DNA of 64,000 bases from Anisakis pegreffii (taxonomy: Eukaryota > Nematoda > Chromadorea > Rhabditida > Anisakidae): assembly GCA_035041965.1 (NCBI GenBank), contig JAPYMA010000240.1, positions 1 through 64,000 of the forward strand, written 5' to 3'. The notes beneath the pieces were generated by a model, which worked only from the letters and a program-made list of their open reading frames with translations, ran no database searches and was not told the DNA's origin. Position numbers and translations under genes: made by a program. Below, one piece after another: positions 39,501-56,568 of the stretch (position 1 is the first letter of the stretch; every line of letters begins with the position of its first letter).

Positions 39501-40395
39501 TTTGCAGTGTTACTGAGCGGAGTCTCACTCATTTTTGATGGGAATTCCAGCGGATGTTAGATTCGGATTACGTTGGTAAGATAGGATAGCAGAAGATGGA
39601 AGCGTTAAATTGAAGCCAGTGGCGTGCATAATATGCGTGAATTCGAGGTTACAATGCAAAATACGGGAAATTCATTCCGTTGGTTTCTTTCTTGTAATCG
39701 CCCGTTTCAGTCAAGACTGACATCATCTAAGATATATTAACAATAATATAAGGTTGCTGGATTTACTGCTAAGCATCATGATGATAATGATAACACATTG
39801 GTAGTAATGATTATGTTATTGAGTAGTAAAATCAATTTTGATAATGCCTTGCGGTTATTTCTTCGTCAGCCTAATCACGCGAATCAATGATTAATCAAGT
39901 CATTGCCTCACAACTGCTCGCGCTAGCCATTCATCCATCTGACTGCGGCGAATTCATCAGTCTTTCAAATGTCTGCAGCAGTTAATGCAACCAGCCGGTT
40001 GGTTGGTTGTGCTGCTTTGCGCTCTTGCTTCCTTTATCTTGCTTTGTGTAATCCTTATGTGATACTTAAGTTTTATGAGTGAAAACGAAATGTTCTCAGT
40101 TGTGTAATATTGCCTGTTGTTGGAATATCATTCGTCTTGAGGTTATCTGAATTTTCATTCGTCTTAAATTTCATTCTCGACAATCAGTGAGGATGATCTG
40201 AGTGATTTGTTTTCGTTGAATTGATCTTGATTTGATGAGAATTTTCGAAATGTTTGACTTCGACGTTCTGACGTAAATATCTGAATTGAGTGATTTCAAT
40301 AATGAAAGCGATGATCATAATGGTGGTGATTGACTTGCTGGTAACCTTTTTTGAGTTACTGCATTTTTGGTTTCTATGAAAATGCCCAACTTCAG
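36600..40395. other. Non-coding stretch
   Basis: No supported gene. A TATAAAAAG run near 36956 and a CT-rich, comparatively GC-rich interval at about 38100-38600 may be promoter or untranslated sequence, but neither can be tied to a gene. Frames here are short and overlapping. Confidence 0.45.
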
Positions 40396-40398
40396 GCG

Positions 40399-42832
40399 AT
40401 GAGGTGCGGATTCTGCGATTGTTTTGGTCCATTCCGCTCACGGTTTAAGAAGGACGATCCAGACGCGCCGCTGGACGAGAACACCTTGAATCGATGTCTT
40501 GAATTGGTCAGGGCACATGAAGCTCGCCAAAGTAATAAGGTATGAATTTCAGTTTGTTGTTGAAGAAATGATTAGATTTTTTAGAGTTTTCGGACATCCA
40601 GCGAAACTCCAAAGTCCAAAATTATCAGATAGAGGGAAAATAATCGGATAAAGAGGATTCAATTCCGAAGTGTTTCACAAAAAATTGTCTTATTTTTTGA
40701 AAAGACTCAGTTTCACCAGAATATTCAACTGAATGTAGTGCTTTCGCACATCCGGACATACAATATTCCGAGAACTCGCTATTCGTTCATTGTTTTTTTT
40801 CGACTGGTATTTCGAATTCATTGCTTTTGCTTTCATTCAACATATCTACTAATCCGTCACCACTTGCCCACATATATTTAACGTTCAATCCTATGCGAAA
40901 ACCTTCCTTGCATCCACTCTAACTCAAGGAATTAAATCGAGCCATTAATGCTCTTAGCAATCTCTCACAGAATGAACACGAATACTCACCCTGAATCCCA
41001 TCTCAAAGTTCTTGTCAGCTCATCAATCAGCATTTTCAATCACCAAAAAGAAACTAATGTGTACTTTCGAGATTCTTGATGATGTTGGTTCGATGTCCGA
41101 AAACTGGTCTTGTATAATATATTCCTGCACGCACTCACTAGTCAGCTGTAATGGAACGCGAAATAATAAGTTTCGATTCCCAAAGGATCGTACACTCACA
41201 GTCAGATGATAACAGATCCTAGTGAATGAATTTTTGGAGTTCTAGATTTAGAGTGCGAAGAAAAAATTGAAATTCTATTCCACAAGAGATGAAAATAAAT
41301 TGGGCAAGAAAAATAGCGCTAATGGACAATGACAGCTGAGCGAGTGGCAGCCTAGAATCGGCACAAGAAATAGGATTTGACTGAGATAGGGAAAGAATTT
41401 ATGCAAAATCGTGGGCCAAGCATGGATGAGAAGAGTAATCAACTGTGAAAATAGTGATAACTGGAGTGGTCATGAAGAGGCTTATGTGCAGAAAGTACAT
41501 TGATTAGTTGAGTTAATAAGTAAATAAATGAATGAATCCTATAAGAGTGCGTCAGCAAAAATTGGTACTGCTGTCAGCAGTTATTCAGGGATGTTCATTT
41601 CTTAGTGAATAGAGTAGATTGAGGCAGCAAAAAGGCCTGAAATTGCTTTTTGTTTCGTTGAGCCAGCTCACTCAATCATACATTGACGTAAACAAGTGGC
41701 AAGTGCATTTAATTAAAATTTGCCAACTGCATTTTCTAACACCGCATGAGTTCATATAATCAGATTTGTTGAAAACATTCGAGAACGTTTCGAATTTTGC
41801 AAAAAAAATTTAAATTAACTAAAAATTGATAAATCAAATCTCTATGGTCCAATTTTCCCGTATGAGCCATAGCCGAAATGAATTAGATGTGATGGATAGA
41901 TTGGCAATTCTCATATACGTACAGAAGTGACCGTCACTTCAGAATATCCTACAAAGCACTCCCAGTTCAAATTAAACTGAACGGGATAAAACTGAATTTT
42001 TCAACCCCCTTCATTACTCTCCTGACATCCCCAAATTACCCAAACATGGGTAATTTCCTTCCCTATGAGGACCCTACCCCAGACTAACCCTAAAATTTGA
42101 GAAGCACTCTCTCAGAACTGCTTCATATTCCTGGCTACCTGAACATCACAAAATCGGCGAAAATGTCTTCCCGAATCACCGTATTCGTTCAGATAATTTG
42201 TTGTTAGCAAAAACTAAAAAGTTCAAACTTTCAGTTTGGTGAACATAATCATCCGTTAATAGCGACTGTCAGTGAAGGCTGTTCGCCATACAATACAACG
42301 GTTGAGCCGTGCGATAATCCCCTGTATCGCTCGCATAGTCCACCACCTTCATACAGGTTTGTTTGGGTTCGTCGATTGAAACCCGAGATTTTCATATTCT
42401 GAATTGATACATTCACCCATTCAGCACTCTCACAATCAGTTCAATTCTGTTGCACATCAGTTAATGCAGTTTCTTACGTTAGACTAATTTCTGACGTCAA
42501 TCACTGGACTTTTCCTTCGAAAAAGGGAAGATTCAATTGGATATTCGATGCTCTATTGAATAACTCGTTCGCCCACTAAACTTCTCCCTTAATCATGTTG
42601 AAATATCGCAGGAATCAAACGAGATTTTTAATAAAATTTAAATCGAATGTATGTGTCAATTTCGTTGCATTCAGATCTCATGATGGCAGTTTGGATCAGC
42701 TGCAAAGTTTACACATCAGTGCGGGTAATACACGAATTTGAACGTGTCTCTCTCTCCAGGCGGTTTTCTTATGCATTTTCACAGTTTCCAAACCCAAGAC
42801 GACCAATTTGCGCAGTAATGTCACAATGGTGA
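40399..42832 (+). CDS. Small Cys-rich N-terminus protein with NPxY and PPxY motifs
   Basis: Three exons, 40399-40539, 42235-42356 and 42760-42832, join with consistent phase (0, then 2) to 111 residues plus TGA. Acceptors are ACTTCAG, CTTTCAG and CTCTCCAG; donors are AAG|GTATGA and CAG|GTTTGT. The ATG lies 3 nt behind the first acceptor, which suggests spliced-leader trans-splicing at 40393-40395. The protein opens MRCGFCDCFG, a Cys cluster suited to palmitoylation. A charged helix-like stretch (KKDDPDAPLDENTLNRCLEL) follows. Later come DNPLY, an NPxY motif of the PTB-binding type, and PPPSYR, which contains a PPxY WW-binding motif. A membrane-associated adaptor is an inference from motifs only. 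I do not recognise the family. The 3' exon is the least certain. Confidence 0.5.
42026..42073. repeat. Palindromic dispersed repeat, copy 2
   Basis: Core 42033-42056, AAATTACCCAAACATGGGTA followed by ATTT, is nearly palindromic, with a flank ATGAGGACCC matching copy 1 at 23706-23755. It lies in intron 1 of the 40399 gene. Confidence 0.65.
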
Positions 42833-44693
42833 TGACAATTAAACGAATGTCGACTGAAGTTTGTATCCTCACAATCCGTATATTTCATTTGGTATTTCGA
42901 CATGACGGTAATTCTTATTGTTCCTGATGATCTATCTTGACATCATGACGTTGTTATCAACTATGCGTTTGTTTCTTCTTTGATAATTTCTTCGTTTCAA
43001 GCACCTTCTTGTTTTTTAGAGCATTTCATGATGATTATCTTGAGTAATTCGGAAATTTGAAAGATTATTGATTCCTTCCAACAAATTTTAGCAGTTTTGA
43101 AAAAATTTGGGAATAGCATCGAGGGAGTGGAAAATACAGGACTAAGAAAAGAAGTTCATGTGGTCAGCGGCAAGCGTATAGATGTTTCGACCAAAGTCGG
43201 AAATTTTTGCCACACTTTCAGTTCAAAACTGCGTACAAAGTTATGAAATTGTCCTACTGTCATGAAATTGTTTATGAAGTCGTCCTATAGGATGCTATTT
43301 TTTGCGTTAGTACACTTTTTTGATCAGCAACCAGAACCCATTGAATCGCTCATCTGGTTCTGATATTCCTTTTATGATGCACTCATTTGCAAATTTCCTT
43401 TTCTTCTGAATAATATTTTGAATGTTTGTTGATGAGATAAGGAGACAGTTCATTCTCAGAAGGTTTATTATTCGTAATTGCAATAACATTCCCGGTTATA
43501 TGATTCGATTAAATCTGGTCATTAATGTCTCAACGTGATTCATTTCAATGATTGCCTATGAGATGCCGTCTAGTTTATTTATAGTAGATTCTATGCTTAA
43601 ATTATTGTTTGCAGTTTGTTAGTGGTGCACTAATATGTCAGACCGTATTGTTTTCATTTTCCATGTTATCTTCATTCATATCGTTTATCTCAATGCGATG
43701 TGCAACGGTGTTATCGACGAGCCTCATTCCTCCGATATCAATTGAAATTACACACTCTTAGTGAAGAAACTTTGCAAATTTTCCCGTCTTTGAACAAGTC
43801 TCAAGAAAGTGATTGTTGCAGAAATTATGTGACCACAGCATTTTCAACTATTTCACGCAGTGGTTGTCATTTGGGGAAATTCTGAGATAGAATATGAGTC
43901 GTAGGGATAAAGGATCAAGGAAGATAGCAAATCCTTCATATTTCGTATATAAATATTCAGTAGTGTTCTCAAACATACTATTGCAATTCCGATTGGAAAT
44001 TTATCTGAAATACAGCTGAACGTTTCAAAAGATTGTCGTTGCTATCAGGTGCGCTCGTTGGATATAGCCAAAGAATCGCAGCGCAGCTTCTTTTCCAAAC
44101 ATGTTCATAATCTTCCGCGATTTATCATATTTGATGTATATTTTATGAGTTGTTGTTGATTTTGACGATACGAACGGATCACTGATGTATTCGGATGTTT
44201 CAGAGATAGTTGAATGATCACTTATTAACGAGTCAGTAAAGTGGAAGTATTTGGTAGAGTTACCACGAGTTCCTCCAGAAATTCGATCGGTAATTACCAA
44301 TCATAAATCGGGGGTCCTCGACCGCAACCGAAAGGGCTGGTTTGGTCGGGGGTCTTGACGAGCTGGACACTCGGTTAATACCGATCCACAACCGACGGAT
44401 GTCCAAAAACTTCCTCCTTTCGGTGGCCCCGACAGAACATTCAGCTGGGGAGCACCAAAAAAAGTTCTGTCATTGAATTGATTAACTTTGATCAGGTCCA
44501 CGATGCTAGCGATGAGGGCTTTCTTGCACAGAATCCCCCATCGTTGCTAACAGCACATCGAATCATTCAGTGCAAATCGTATTGCCATCGTAAATGTAAT
44601 CGATTAATTTGATGTAATTGTTGTTTATTTTTCTTGTTTCAACGATATTTTGCGAACATCAAAATTCTAGTCAATTGTACAGATGAAATTGTA

Positions 44694-44725
44694 TTGTGTT
44701 GTGTTGTGTGTGTGTGTATGTCGAG
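44694..44725. repeat. TG-rich microsatellite
   Basis: Short imperfect run of TTGTGTTG and GTGTGTGTGTG. Confidence 0.8.
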
Positions 44726-44952
44726 ATTGTTCGGCATGTTGGTGTTGTGTATTGTGTTAAATATGTATGCATACATAAGATGTCAGACTGTTTTAAAATT
44801 TGTTACTTTGATTATATGGTAAGATATATGCATAGTTATTTCTACTGACGAAATACTCGTTGATTTTTGTTCTCATCGATGTTACGAAGTTATTTTATGA
44901 CGACAATAAAAATTCATTGCAGTGCTATTTGCATTCAGCCATATAATTATAT

Positions 44953-45606
44953 TGATAACGTACACTGAATTGATAACGTGAACTGATAAGATACGGGTGT
45001 AATCAACAGTTTTGTGATAAGGCACGCTGATAAGGTCGATGAGAAATTTTATGGCTTTGATAATTTTAAAATCAGTTCAGAAAATGCTGATAAGATGGTG
45101 ATTTTTTGTCACTCGTTGCTTCTTTTCGATGTCATACTCCACCTCACAACCAGCTTCAAAGCAGCTAACGATTCTCCGTTGGACTGGAATATCTCTTGAG
45201 TTATTTTTACATGACGCTTCTATGAATGTTGCTGTTTTCATGCTGATAGAATGGTCAGAAAACGAGGATGGAAACAGTAATAAGCCGGAGAAGAATCAAA
45301 ATTTAATGTGTGACAGATGAATTCAGTCGTATAATTATCAGTTATACGGTATACTTGTTGAAAACGCAATTTTTGATTGTTTGAAGCTTGCGATTAGAAT
45401 TTTCAAGTTTACAAGTATGCAGAAAATAACGTAATTTCATTTGCAAATTCTCTCTGTTGTTCGGAACTCGTTTCGAAAGATGCTCAAAAATATTTGTTAA
45501 ATTAGGGACTATTTTGAGGACTCATGATAAATTTCTTATCATTAAAATATGAAATCTATTGATAAGTTGCAGAGTTGAACTGATAATGGCTTGTAATTAC
45601 TGATAA
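44953..45606 (+). promoter_or_regulatory. Cluster of TGATAA (GATA-factor type) sites
   Basis: Eleven TGATAA hexamers, all on the plus strand: 44953, 44971, 44984, 45015, 45028, 45058, 45088, 45525, 45560, 45581 and 45601. Several have the extended form CTGATAAG. Chance would give well under one in 650 bp per strand. In nematodes this is the core for intestinal GATA factors of the ELT-2 kind, and the next gene downstream is an amino-acid transporter. TGATAA-rich text is also common elsewhere in the window, so it may be simple-sequence drift. Confidence 0.4.
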
Positions 45607-46130
45607 GATAAAGCGTTGGAGAAGCGATAAGCAACGTTATGTAAATAATTTTACTGCTGGCGATAACATGGATAATTTGTGCATGATCGCTATGAAAATT
45701 TCGACTTATTGTGTAAAACGTACACTTATTCACCTCATTATTGTTGCTTTTGTCCTTATACTTATTATGGAATATTCCGACCTTGATTAAGGTTTGAAGA
45801 CAGAATGCAGTATTCATCAATATTGATATCGTATGAAACTTGAAGAGTAGCACTAATTTCTGGTAAAACATACGATTCATATCCCAGTACATATTCGGAA
45901 AATAATTCTGAAACATTTGGCAGTTGTTTGCGACCATTTATCTAACAATAAGAATATTCGGCTCCTATTTTTATACCTACCCTTCCATGATAATGTTCTA
46001 CCTTTACTTCCAGTCGTTTCCAGTTGGATTGGTATTTTGATAATCTGTAGAACAATGAGCAGTTCCGAATTTCTTCTTGTTGTCCGCTATATTTTGAGCT
46101 TTCTTACATAATTCTCAACAAAATTACTTT

Positions 46131-46133
46131 CAG
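46131..46133 (+). promoter_or_regulatory. Probable trans-splice acceptor of the SLC7 gene
   Basis: TTACTTTCAG ends at 46133, 10 nt before the ATG at 46144. No upstream coding exon is needed for a complete family N-terminus. This is the usual arrangement for spliced-leader addition in nematodes, but a non-coding first exon would look the same. Confidence 0.5.
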
Positions 46134-46143
46134 CTTGATCGGA

Positions 46144-49100
46144 ATGGCCGAAACAAATAAGAATAAATTGGGTCTGCTGGCCGCAACATCGTACATTGTT
46201 GGCACAATAATTGGATCGGGTATTTTCGTCTCACCCACTGCGATCCTTCTCTACGCGCAATCGGTTGGCTTATCACTTATCATATGGGTCGTCGGTGGAC
46301 TAATTGCCAGCATATCCTCATTGGTATTCTTTATTATTTATTCATTTATTCGACATTTACAATTCATGACGAGTTCATGCCTCTATCACCAATACCACTA
46401 ATATCACACTCTTCCCTACTTTGCATCCTTCTTTCCGCTAAGCTAACAATAGCAACGTTGGAAATCATGTGTCTTCACGAAATTCTGACTTCGATTATTG
46501 ATTGCTTTCGCAGGCACAAAGGTTTTAGGCTACTCTCCCATATTGCCTAGTGATTTCTAAGAAGAGGGGTCATTACTATTACTATTTTATTAATATGAAA
46601 CAAAGATAGTCAGGACAAAAATGGCAAGAAATTCAAGATTGCATTAAAACTAAATTAATATGCTTCCCTTCAACTTAATACCAGATACAACCGGTGATCA
46701 TTAACACCCTTTCGTTATCTTTAAAAATCATTTCCCTTAATCTCCATTGTGAAGAGATGGAAATGTTCGCTGGGCCAATATCATTGAGTCTCATGCTTTG
46801 ACGATCTCAGCAGTAGTTGAGGTAAAAGAATTACAATTGATTTTGTCATAATTCAGGTGTTCATCGAACTAGGCACGAGTATTCGAGAAACGGGAGGTGA
46901 ATTTGCATACCTGAGCTATGTCCATTGGAAACCTTTCGCGTTTGCATTTTTGTGGTCCACAACGCTCATTACAAGGTTACATTTACGATTAGTGATTTTT
47001 AATCGATTCTTGTATATGGTGGTACCCGGTCAATCTGCCTGAGGACATTTTGCCTAACGACAGTTTGCCTAAAGACACATTGCCTAACGGATAGTCTGCC
47101 TAAATTACGGTTTTTAATGGATATTTCGCCTAATACGCAAACTGTTCCTTAGGTAAACTGTCCGTTAGGCAATGTGTCTTTAGGCAAACTGTCGTTAGGC
47201 TAGATGTCTTTAGGCAGATTGACCGGTCACGGTATATGGTTATCCAAATCGGTGTGATTTTTGTACTGATGAATCAGATGTTTCGATCTGAAATTCCTTC
47301 CACTGTTTTCCAAACGCTTTTTTAAGGGTTCATTCAAACGCAAACGTAAACAATTTGATTTCAGTTCATGCAGCTGTGCGATTTTAACGCTCACCTTTGG
47401 TCAGTATATAACCGAGGCGATACAGCCGGTTGCATGCATGTCACCAGGACGTCGTCTAATCGCTACGAAACTCTTTGGATTCACACTTTTATGTCAGTTC
47501 CTCTACTCTGATAATTCCGTCTGGCGAATACTGCCAGTGATAGCAGTGATAAGGCACTGTGATTAAAAATGACACTGATAATCAAATCAGCCACAGTGAC
47601 GATATACGAAAATGTTTTGAAAAGATCTTGTGAAGTGAAAATGTGCGCTGAGACTAGACTGAGACTCCAGTAATCTTGGATTCAATGTGGTAAAAATCCT
47701 AACTGCGTTCATCAGTGACATTAGTAGATGGGTTATCAAAATAACGATAGTGATGATCATAATGAAGAAATAAAATTAATAGGAATTGAATAACAGTGTA
47801 ATGATGAATAAAAATTATATTTCAGTGCTGATAATGTTCGTGAATATGTTTTCACTGAAACGATACGCTGGTCGCATACAGATTATAATAGCTGCCTCAA
47901 AACTTTTGTCTGTTGCGATTATTATTGTCACGGGATTTTATTTCATCATATTTAAAGGTGAATCTGTGTGTTTGTTCATCTCATCTCATTAAGCAGTCTC
48001 ATCGCTTTTCTCCTTCCATCAGCCACTTCTACTGTTGAGTAAATGTACCTTTAACTGTCTGATGATGGGATTGCAGGTCGGACCGAAAACTTCACGAATG
48101 GAAATTTCTTCAGAGGGAGTAATTTAAAGCCAGCCAATGTGGTGCTGTCAATTTATGGAGGCGTATGGGCATACAGCGGCTGGGATGTGTTGAATTATGG
48201 TGCTGAAGATATTAAAAACTACAAAAGATGAGTGAGAAAATTGTACTGAATTCAAATACATCATAGTGTCTCAATCCATACCAATCCAGTTTTGAGCTTT
48301 AGTTTCGAGTTTTGAAATCTACGCTGAATCTCCAGCATAACGTTAGAGCTACGATTTCGCCCGCAAACCTTGAGATCGCACGTTAAAGAAGTTTGATAGT
48401 TTTTGAGAATTGAACAGTCCGATAATTTACATGAAGATGTGACAAATAGATTCGAGAGACTTATTTAACAGCAGAGAAATTTCGTTTTAGGACTCTACCA
48501 CTGGCAGTAATCAGTGGATTGTTTCTGTGTATAGTCATTTATGTGTTGGCAAATATCGCTTATTTTGCAATTTTGTCACCTGCTGAGATGTTAGCATCAA
48601 AGGCTGTGGCAACGGTGAGTTCATTTCGTTCACTGGATATCCATTGTAAAAGAACGACGTGAAGATCGGTTGAAATTGCATTTCACAATGTTCTCGCATA
48701 CTTACTCAATTGAGACGATGATGAATCACTTTCAATGATAATTATAAAACGACCATGAGATGTTGCTTGAGATGGTGAATGAACAGAAAGATGTTGCTTT
48801 CAGACGTTCACACAAAAGACTCTGGGCGACTTCTCATACGTTATGCCAGCGATAGTTGGTGTTCTAATGACCGGAACAATCAATTCGGATGTATTTATGT
48901 TCAGTCGGTCAGTTGATCTGTTTTTATCGGGAAGATAGAGGCAATTAGTTTTTGGATCGCTTGTTCAATAATAACAAACACAATGGCGGTGATAATGATC
49001 GATAAAGCTAATGATGCTAGTGAGTAGGTATGAAAATACCTGGATTACCTGGATTTGCAGGTATTGTGACTGAAAACATGACTGAAATAATTTAGATTCA

Positions 49101-50966
49101 TGTTCGCTGGTGCGAGGAGAGGTGATATGCCAACGGCGTGGGCACTGATGAATGAGGAAAATGAAAGTCCACGAGTGACTGTTCTACTTCATGTAAATTA
49201 ACATCATTGTGTTTTGAATTTGAAAAGATAACTGATCTTACAATATCTTACAATACAATATCTTACAATATACAATATCTTGCAATCCTACAAAAGATAA
49301 CTGACCTTGTTAATAACTGATCTTAAGTTTTGCTTTTAATGTCGATATTGGCATGGAATTGAGCAGATACGTTGATGATTGATCATACCAATATTCAATG
49401 GCATCGATCAGAGGGGATTTTGTCATTAGTAATAACGCTTTCTCTCCCTAGAAATAAATGGGCATATGGGAGAGTAGCCCAAAACCTATGTACTTGCCAA
49501 ATCAATAATTCAAGTTCGGATTTCATGAAGACAGATGATTCCAAACGCTATTATCGTTAGCTGCGCGGAAAGAAGAATGCCAAGGAAGGAAGAATGTAAT
49601 ATTAGTGATATTGGTAATAACAGAGAGGCATAAACTCGTAATGAGTTGCATTTGCTGATTAAATAAATATTAACGGTTTCTAGTGAATATTTCAGAGTGT
49701 TTTTTCGTTGTGTTTCTCATTTACGGGTGCCGTGAATCAGTTGATTCAGTACATGATCGTTTGTGGAATGCTACAGCAATGTTTCGTCGTTAGCGCTTTG
49801 CTGTATATTCGCATTCGGAAAGTACCAGTTCACAAAGATGCTATTAGAGTGCGTCCTTTTCTCAATACTTATTCACCAGTTTATCCCCCCCCCTTCATAT
49901 TCACTCACCAATTTATTCCCATTCATTTACCTTATTAATGTTAAAAGGAAACGAGTAAATTCACGATTCTGATCCAATTGCATTCTGTTCTTTTAGTAAT
50001 CATAATCGATTACATTGTATTGATCCGATTACTTCCAATCATTGCAATCATCACCGTGTAAAAGGCACTAGTGTTGCTATTTTAATTTCATTGAGACTAG
50101 CTAAAATGTATCTGAATTCGCGATTAATCAACTGATCGCGCAATAATTCTTCTCAATCGAGGATGGCCATAGCAAAGAACTTTTTGCACGATCTTGATTT
50201 GCAGCTCCAATGCAGAATGTTTTTAGTATTCTACAATGCACATTTTGTGAATTCACAATTTCAGTTTCCATTGATTGTGCCCATAACACTGCTGATAATC
50301 TCGGCTGCACTAGTAATAATTCCGTGTTGGAATGACTGGGTGGCTGCGGTGGTTGGATTTGGAGTGGCGATATTCTGGTTGTGTGTGTACTTCATTCGTG
50401 AATGGACGTTCCCTCTTAAACCAGTTGTCTATATTAACGGTAAGTCTTCAGTCGCAATGAATTTGGTGCACTGATCCCACCTGATATCGTATTCGTAAAC
50501 CGAAACACGACAAAAAAATTTGTTACTGCTGGTGTTACTGGTCAGTGTGAGACAGCGTTACTAGTAATACCACAGTTTTACTACTTTACTTTCTCTTCAC
50601 CAACGCTTTCGTTTGAAGATTTATATGCGAAGAAGAACCCTGAATTTTAATGATCCAAACATTTACAACTCCTTTTTAATTATGCGAAAAAATACTCCAT
50701 ATGAAAAGTCACTCCCAGTCAGTATCATTAGACTTCAGAATGACGAATCGAGATAATCATGTCAACTTTATCAGCACCCAAAATCATAATGAATTTCAGA
50801 CGTAACAACAAAATTCTGTCAGCGACTGTTTTGGTGTCAAGTGGTCACCTATGAAGAAGCAGTCAAAAACGAGCATTTAAAGTCTGATAACGACATCAAA
50901 AAAGTTGACGATACAACTGAAGAGCAAAGTGCTTGTACGGTGAATACGCTATCGACTGAATCATAA
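46144..50966 (+). CDS. SLC7/LAT-type amino-acid transporter (heteromeric light chain), 11 exons
   Basis: Exons 46144-46323, 46857-46975, 47365-47492, 47826-47957, 48077-48227, 48491-48614, 48804-48907, 49096-49192, 49696-49848, 50265-50439 and 50800-50966 close in phase to 509 residues plus TAA, the usual family length. TM1 carries the substrate-loop signature GSGIFVSP (residues 24-31). Then come GTSIRETGGEFAYL, AYSGWDVLNYGAEDI (TM6 region) and GDFSYVMPAIVGVLMTGTIN (TM8). A Cys at about residue 124 (QPVACMSP) sits near the position of the Cys that bonds the heavy chain in LAT proteins, so a heavy-chain partner is likely. The role is amino-acid exchange across the plasma membrane; substrate cannot be told. 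The exon 5 donor reads AAAAG|ATGAGT (48228-48229 AT, not GT). If it is not spliced, the frame stops at TGA two codons on. Intron 2 holds a MITE. AATAAA follows at 51085. Confidence 0.9.
47021..47231. mobile_element. 211-bp MITE with 9-bp target duplication
   Basis: The arms 47028-47103 and 47149-47224 pair over about 76 bp with few mismatches. Each arm is built of TTTGCCTAA-type repeats. The outer ends are CCGGTCAATCTGCCT and its complement. GTATATGGT occurs directly on both sides (47012-47020 and 47232-47240), the expected 9-bp target site duplication, a length typical of Mutator-like elements. No coding capacity. It sits in intron 2 of the SLC7 gene. Confidence 0.88.
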
Positions 50967-51084
50967 TTGTATTTCTTGAATTCAACACGTTTTAATCCGT
51001 GCAATCTGTAGAGTTTGACGCATTCCGACGTGGAACAGATTGCTTATCGTTAATATAAATGATAGACGTGTGGCGCATTCAATC

Positions 51085-51090
51085 AATAAA
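51085..51090 (+). terminator. Polyadenylation signal of the SLC7 gene
   Basis: AATAAA located 119 nt after the TAA stop. Confidence 0.6.
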
Positions 51091-51405
51091 GAATATACAT
51101 TAAAGTTCAAGACATTGCACTGTACAGTTGTTTTGTTGTATTATGATTAGTATTCAGAGGTATTAAGTGGCCAAAATCAAGCCGAAAAAACAGCTCTCTT
51201 TCGCTGATTCTGTTGACTGAAGTTGTTTGAATAATGGAGGATGAAGTAGATCCCTCCAGGGGACACAGACTGGTGATAGTCCTCTGAAACGAGGTACTGA
51301 ACGAGACCTGACTCGTGAAAGTGATTGGCGGACACATAAATTGAATGAAGAGCTGTTTTCGAACATGATTAGTGACAAGTAACGATGCATTCAAATCGTA
51401 TTCAA

Positions 51406-56397
<4,992 letters not shown>

Positions 56398-56432
56398 CTG
56401 GAATTTCACGACATGATACTGTCAGAATCAGA

Positions 56433-56568
56433 GGTGGGCAATACGCACTATCCCCTACTTCGTCAGTTAGCGAAATAATCGAATAGCTATTTCGCTAACT
56501 AGCGAAATTTAGCGATACAGCTATTTTGCTGAATTTCGCTAGTTGAGTATAGCGCGTTATTGCCCATC
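56433..56568. mobile_element. 136-bp MITE-like inverted repeat
   Basis: Ends are GGTGGGCAATACGCACTATC and the complement GATGGGCAATAACGCGCTAT. The interior contains repeated TAGCGAAAT in both orientations, so most of the element folds back on itself. No target duplication clear. It lies 35 bp upstream of the first recognised TTC38 exon. Confidence 0.7.

Larger units (their letters stand above)
42850..46130. other. Intergenic stretch
   Basis: No supported gene. It holds a GC-rich segment (44306-44475) with CCGAAAGGG and CGGTCGGGGG-like text on an AT-rich background, a TG-rich microsatellite (44694-44725) and a TGATAA-rich interval (44953-45606). A 131-residue minus-strand frame at 45542-45937 is Ile/Asn/Tyr-rich and probably chance. 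A 91-residue minus-strand frame at 44025-44300 (ending MFGKEAALRFFGYIQ...) reads more like protein but has no splice support. Confidence 0.45.

Noticed and set aside
42033..42056. Possible spliced-leader RNA fragment, because AATTACCCAA resembles nematode SL1
   Set aside because: Only about 10 nt match, and the site is explained by a palindrome that also occurs at 23712.
45542..45937. 131-codon minus-strand frame
   Set aside because: Its composition is that of AT-rich DNA, it overlaps the TGATAA cluster, and there is no recognisable motif.
51107..51394. Minus-strand frames of 75 and 95 codons beyond the TTC38 stop
   Set aside because: They lie 3' of the confirmed last TTC38 exon (51406-51496), overlap in two frames and show no splice or family signal.
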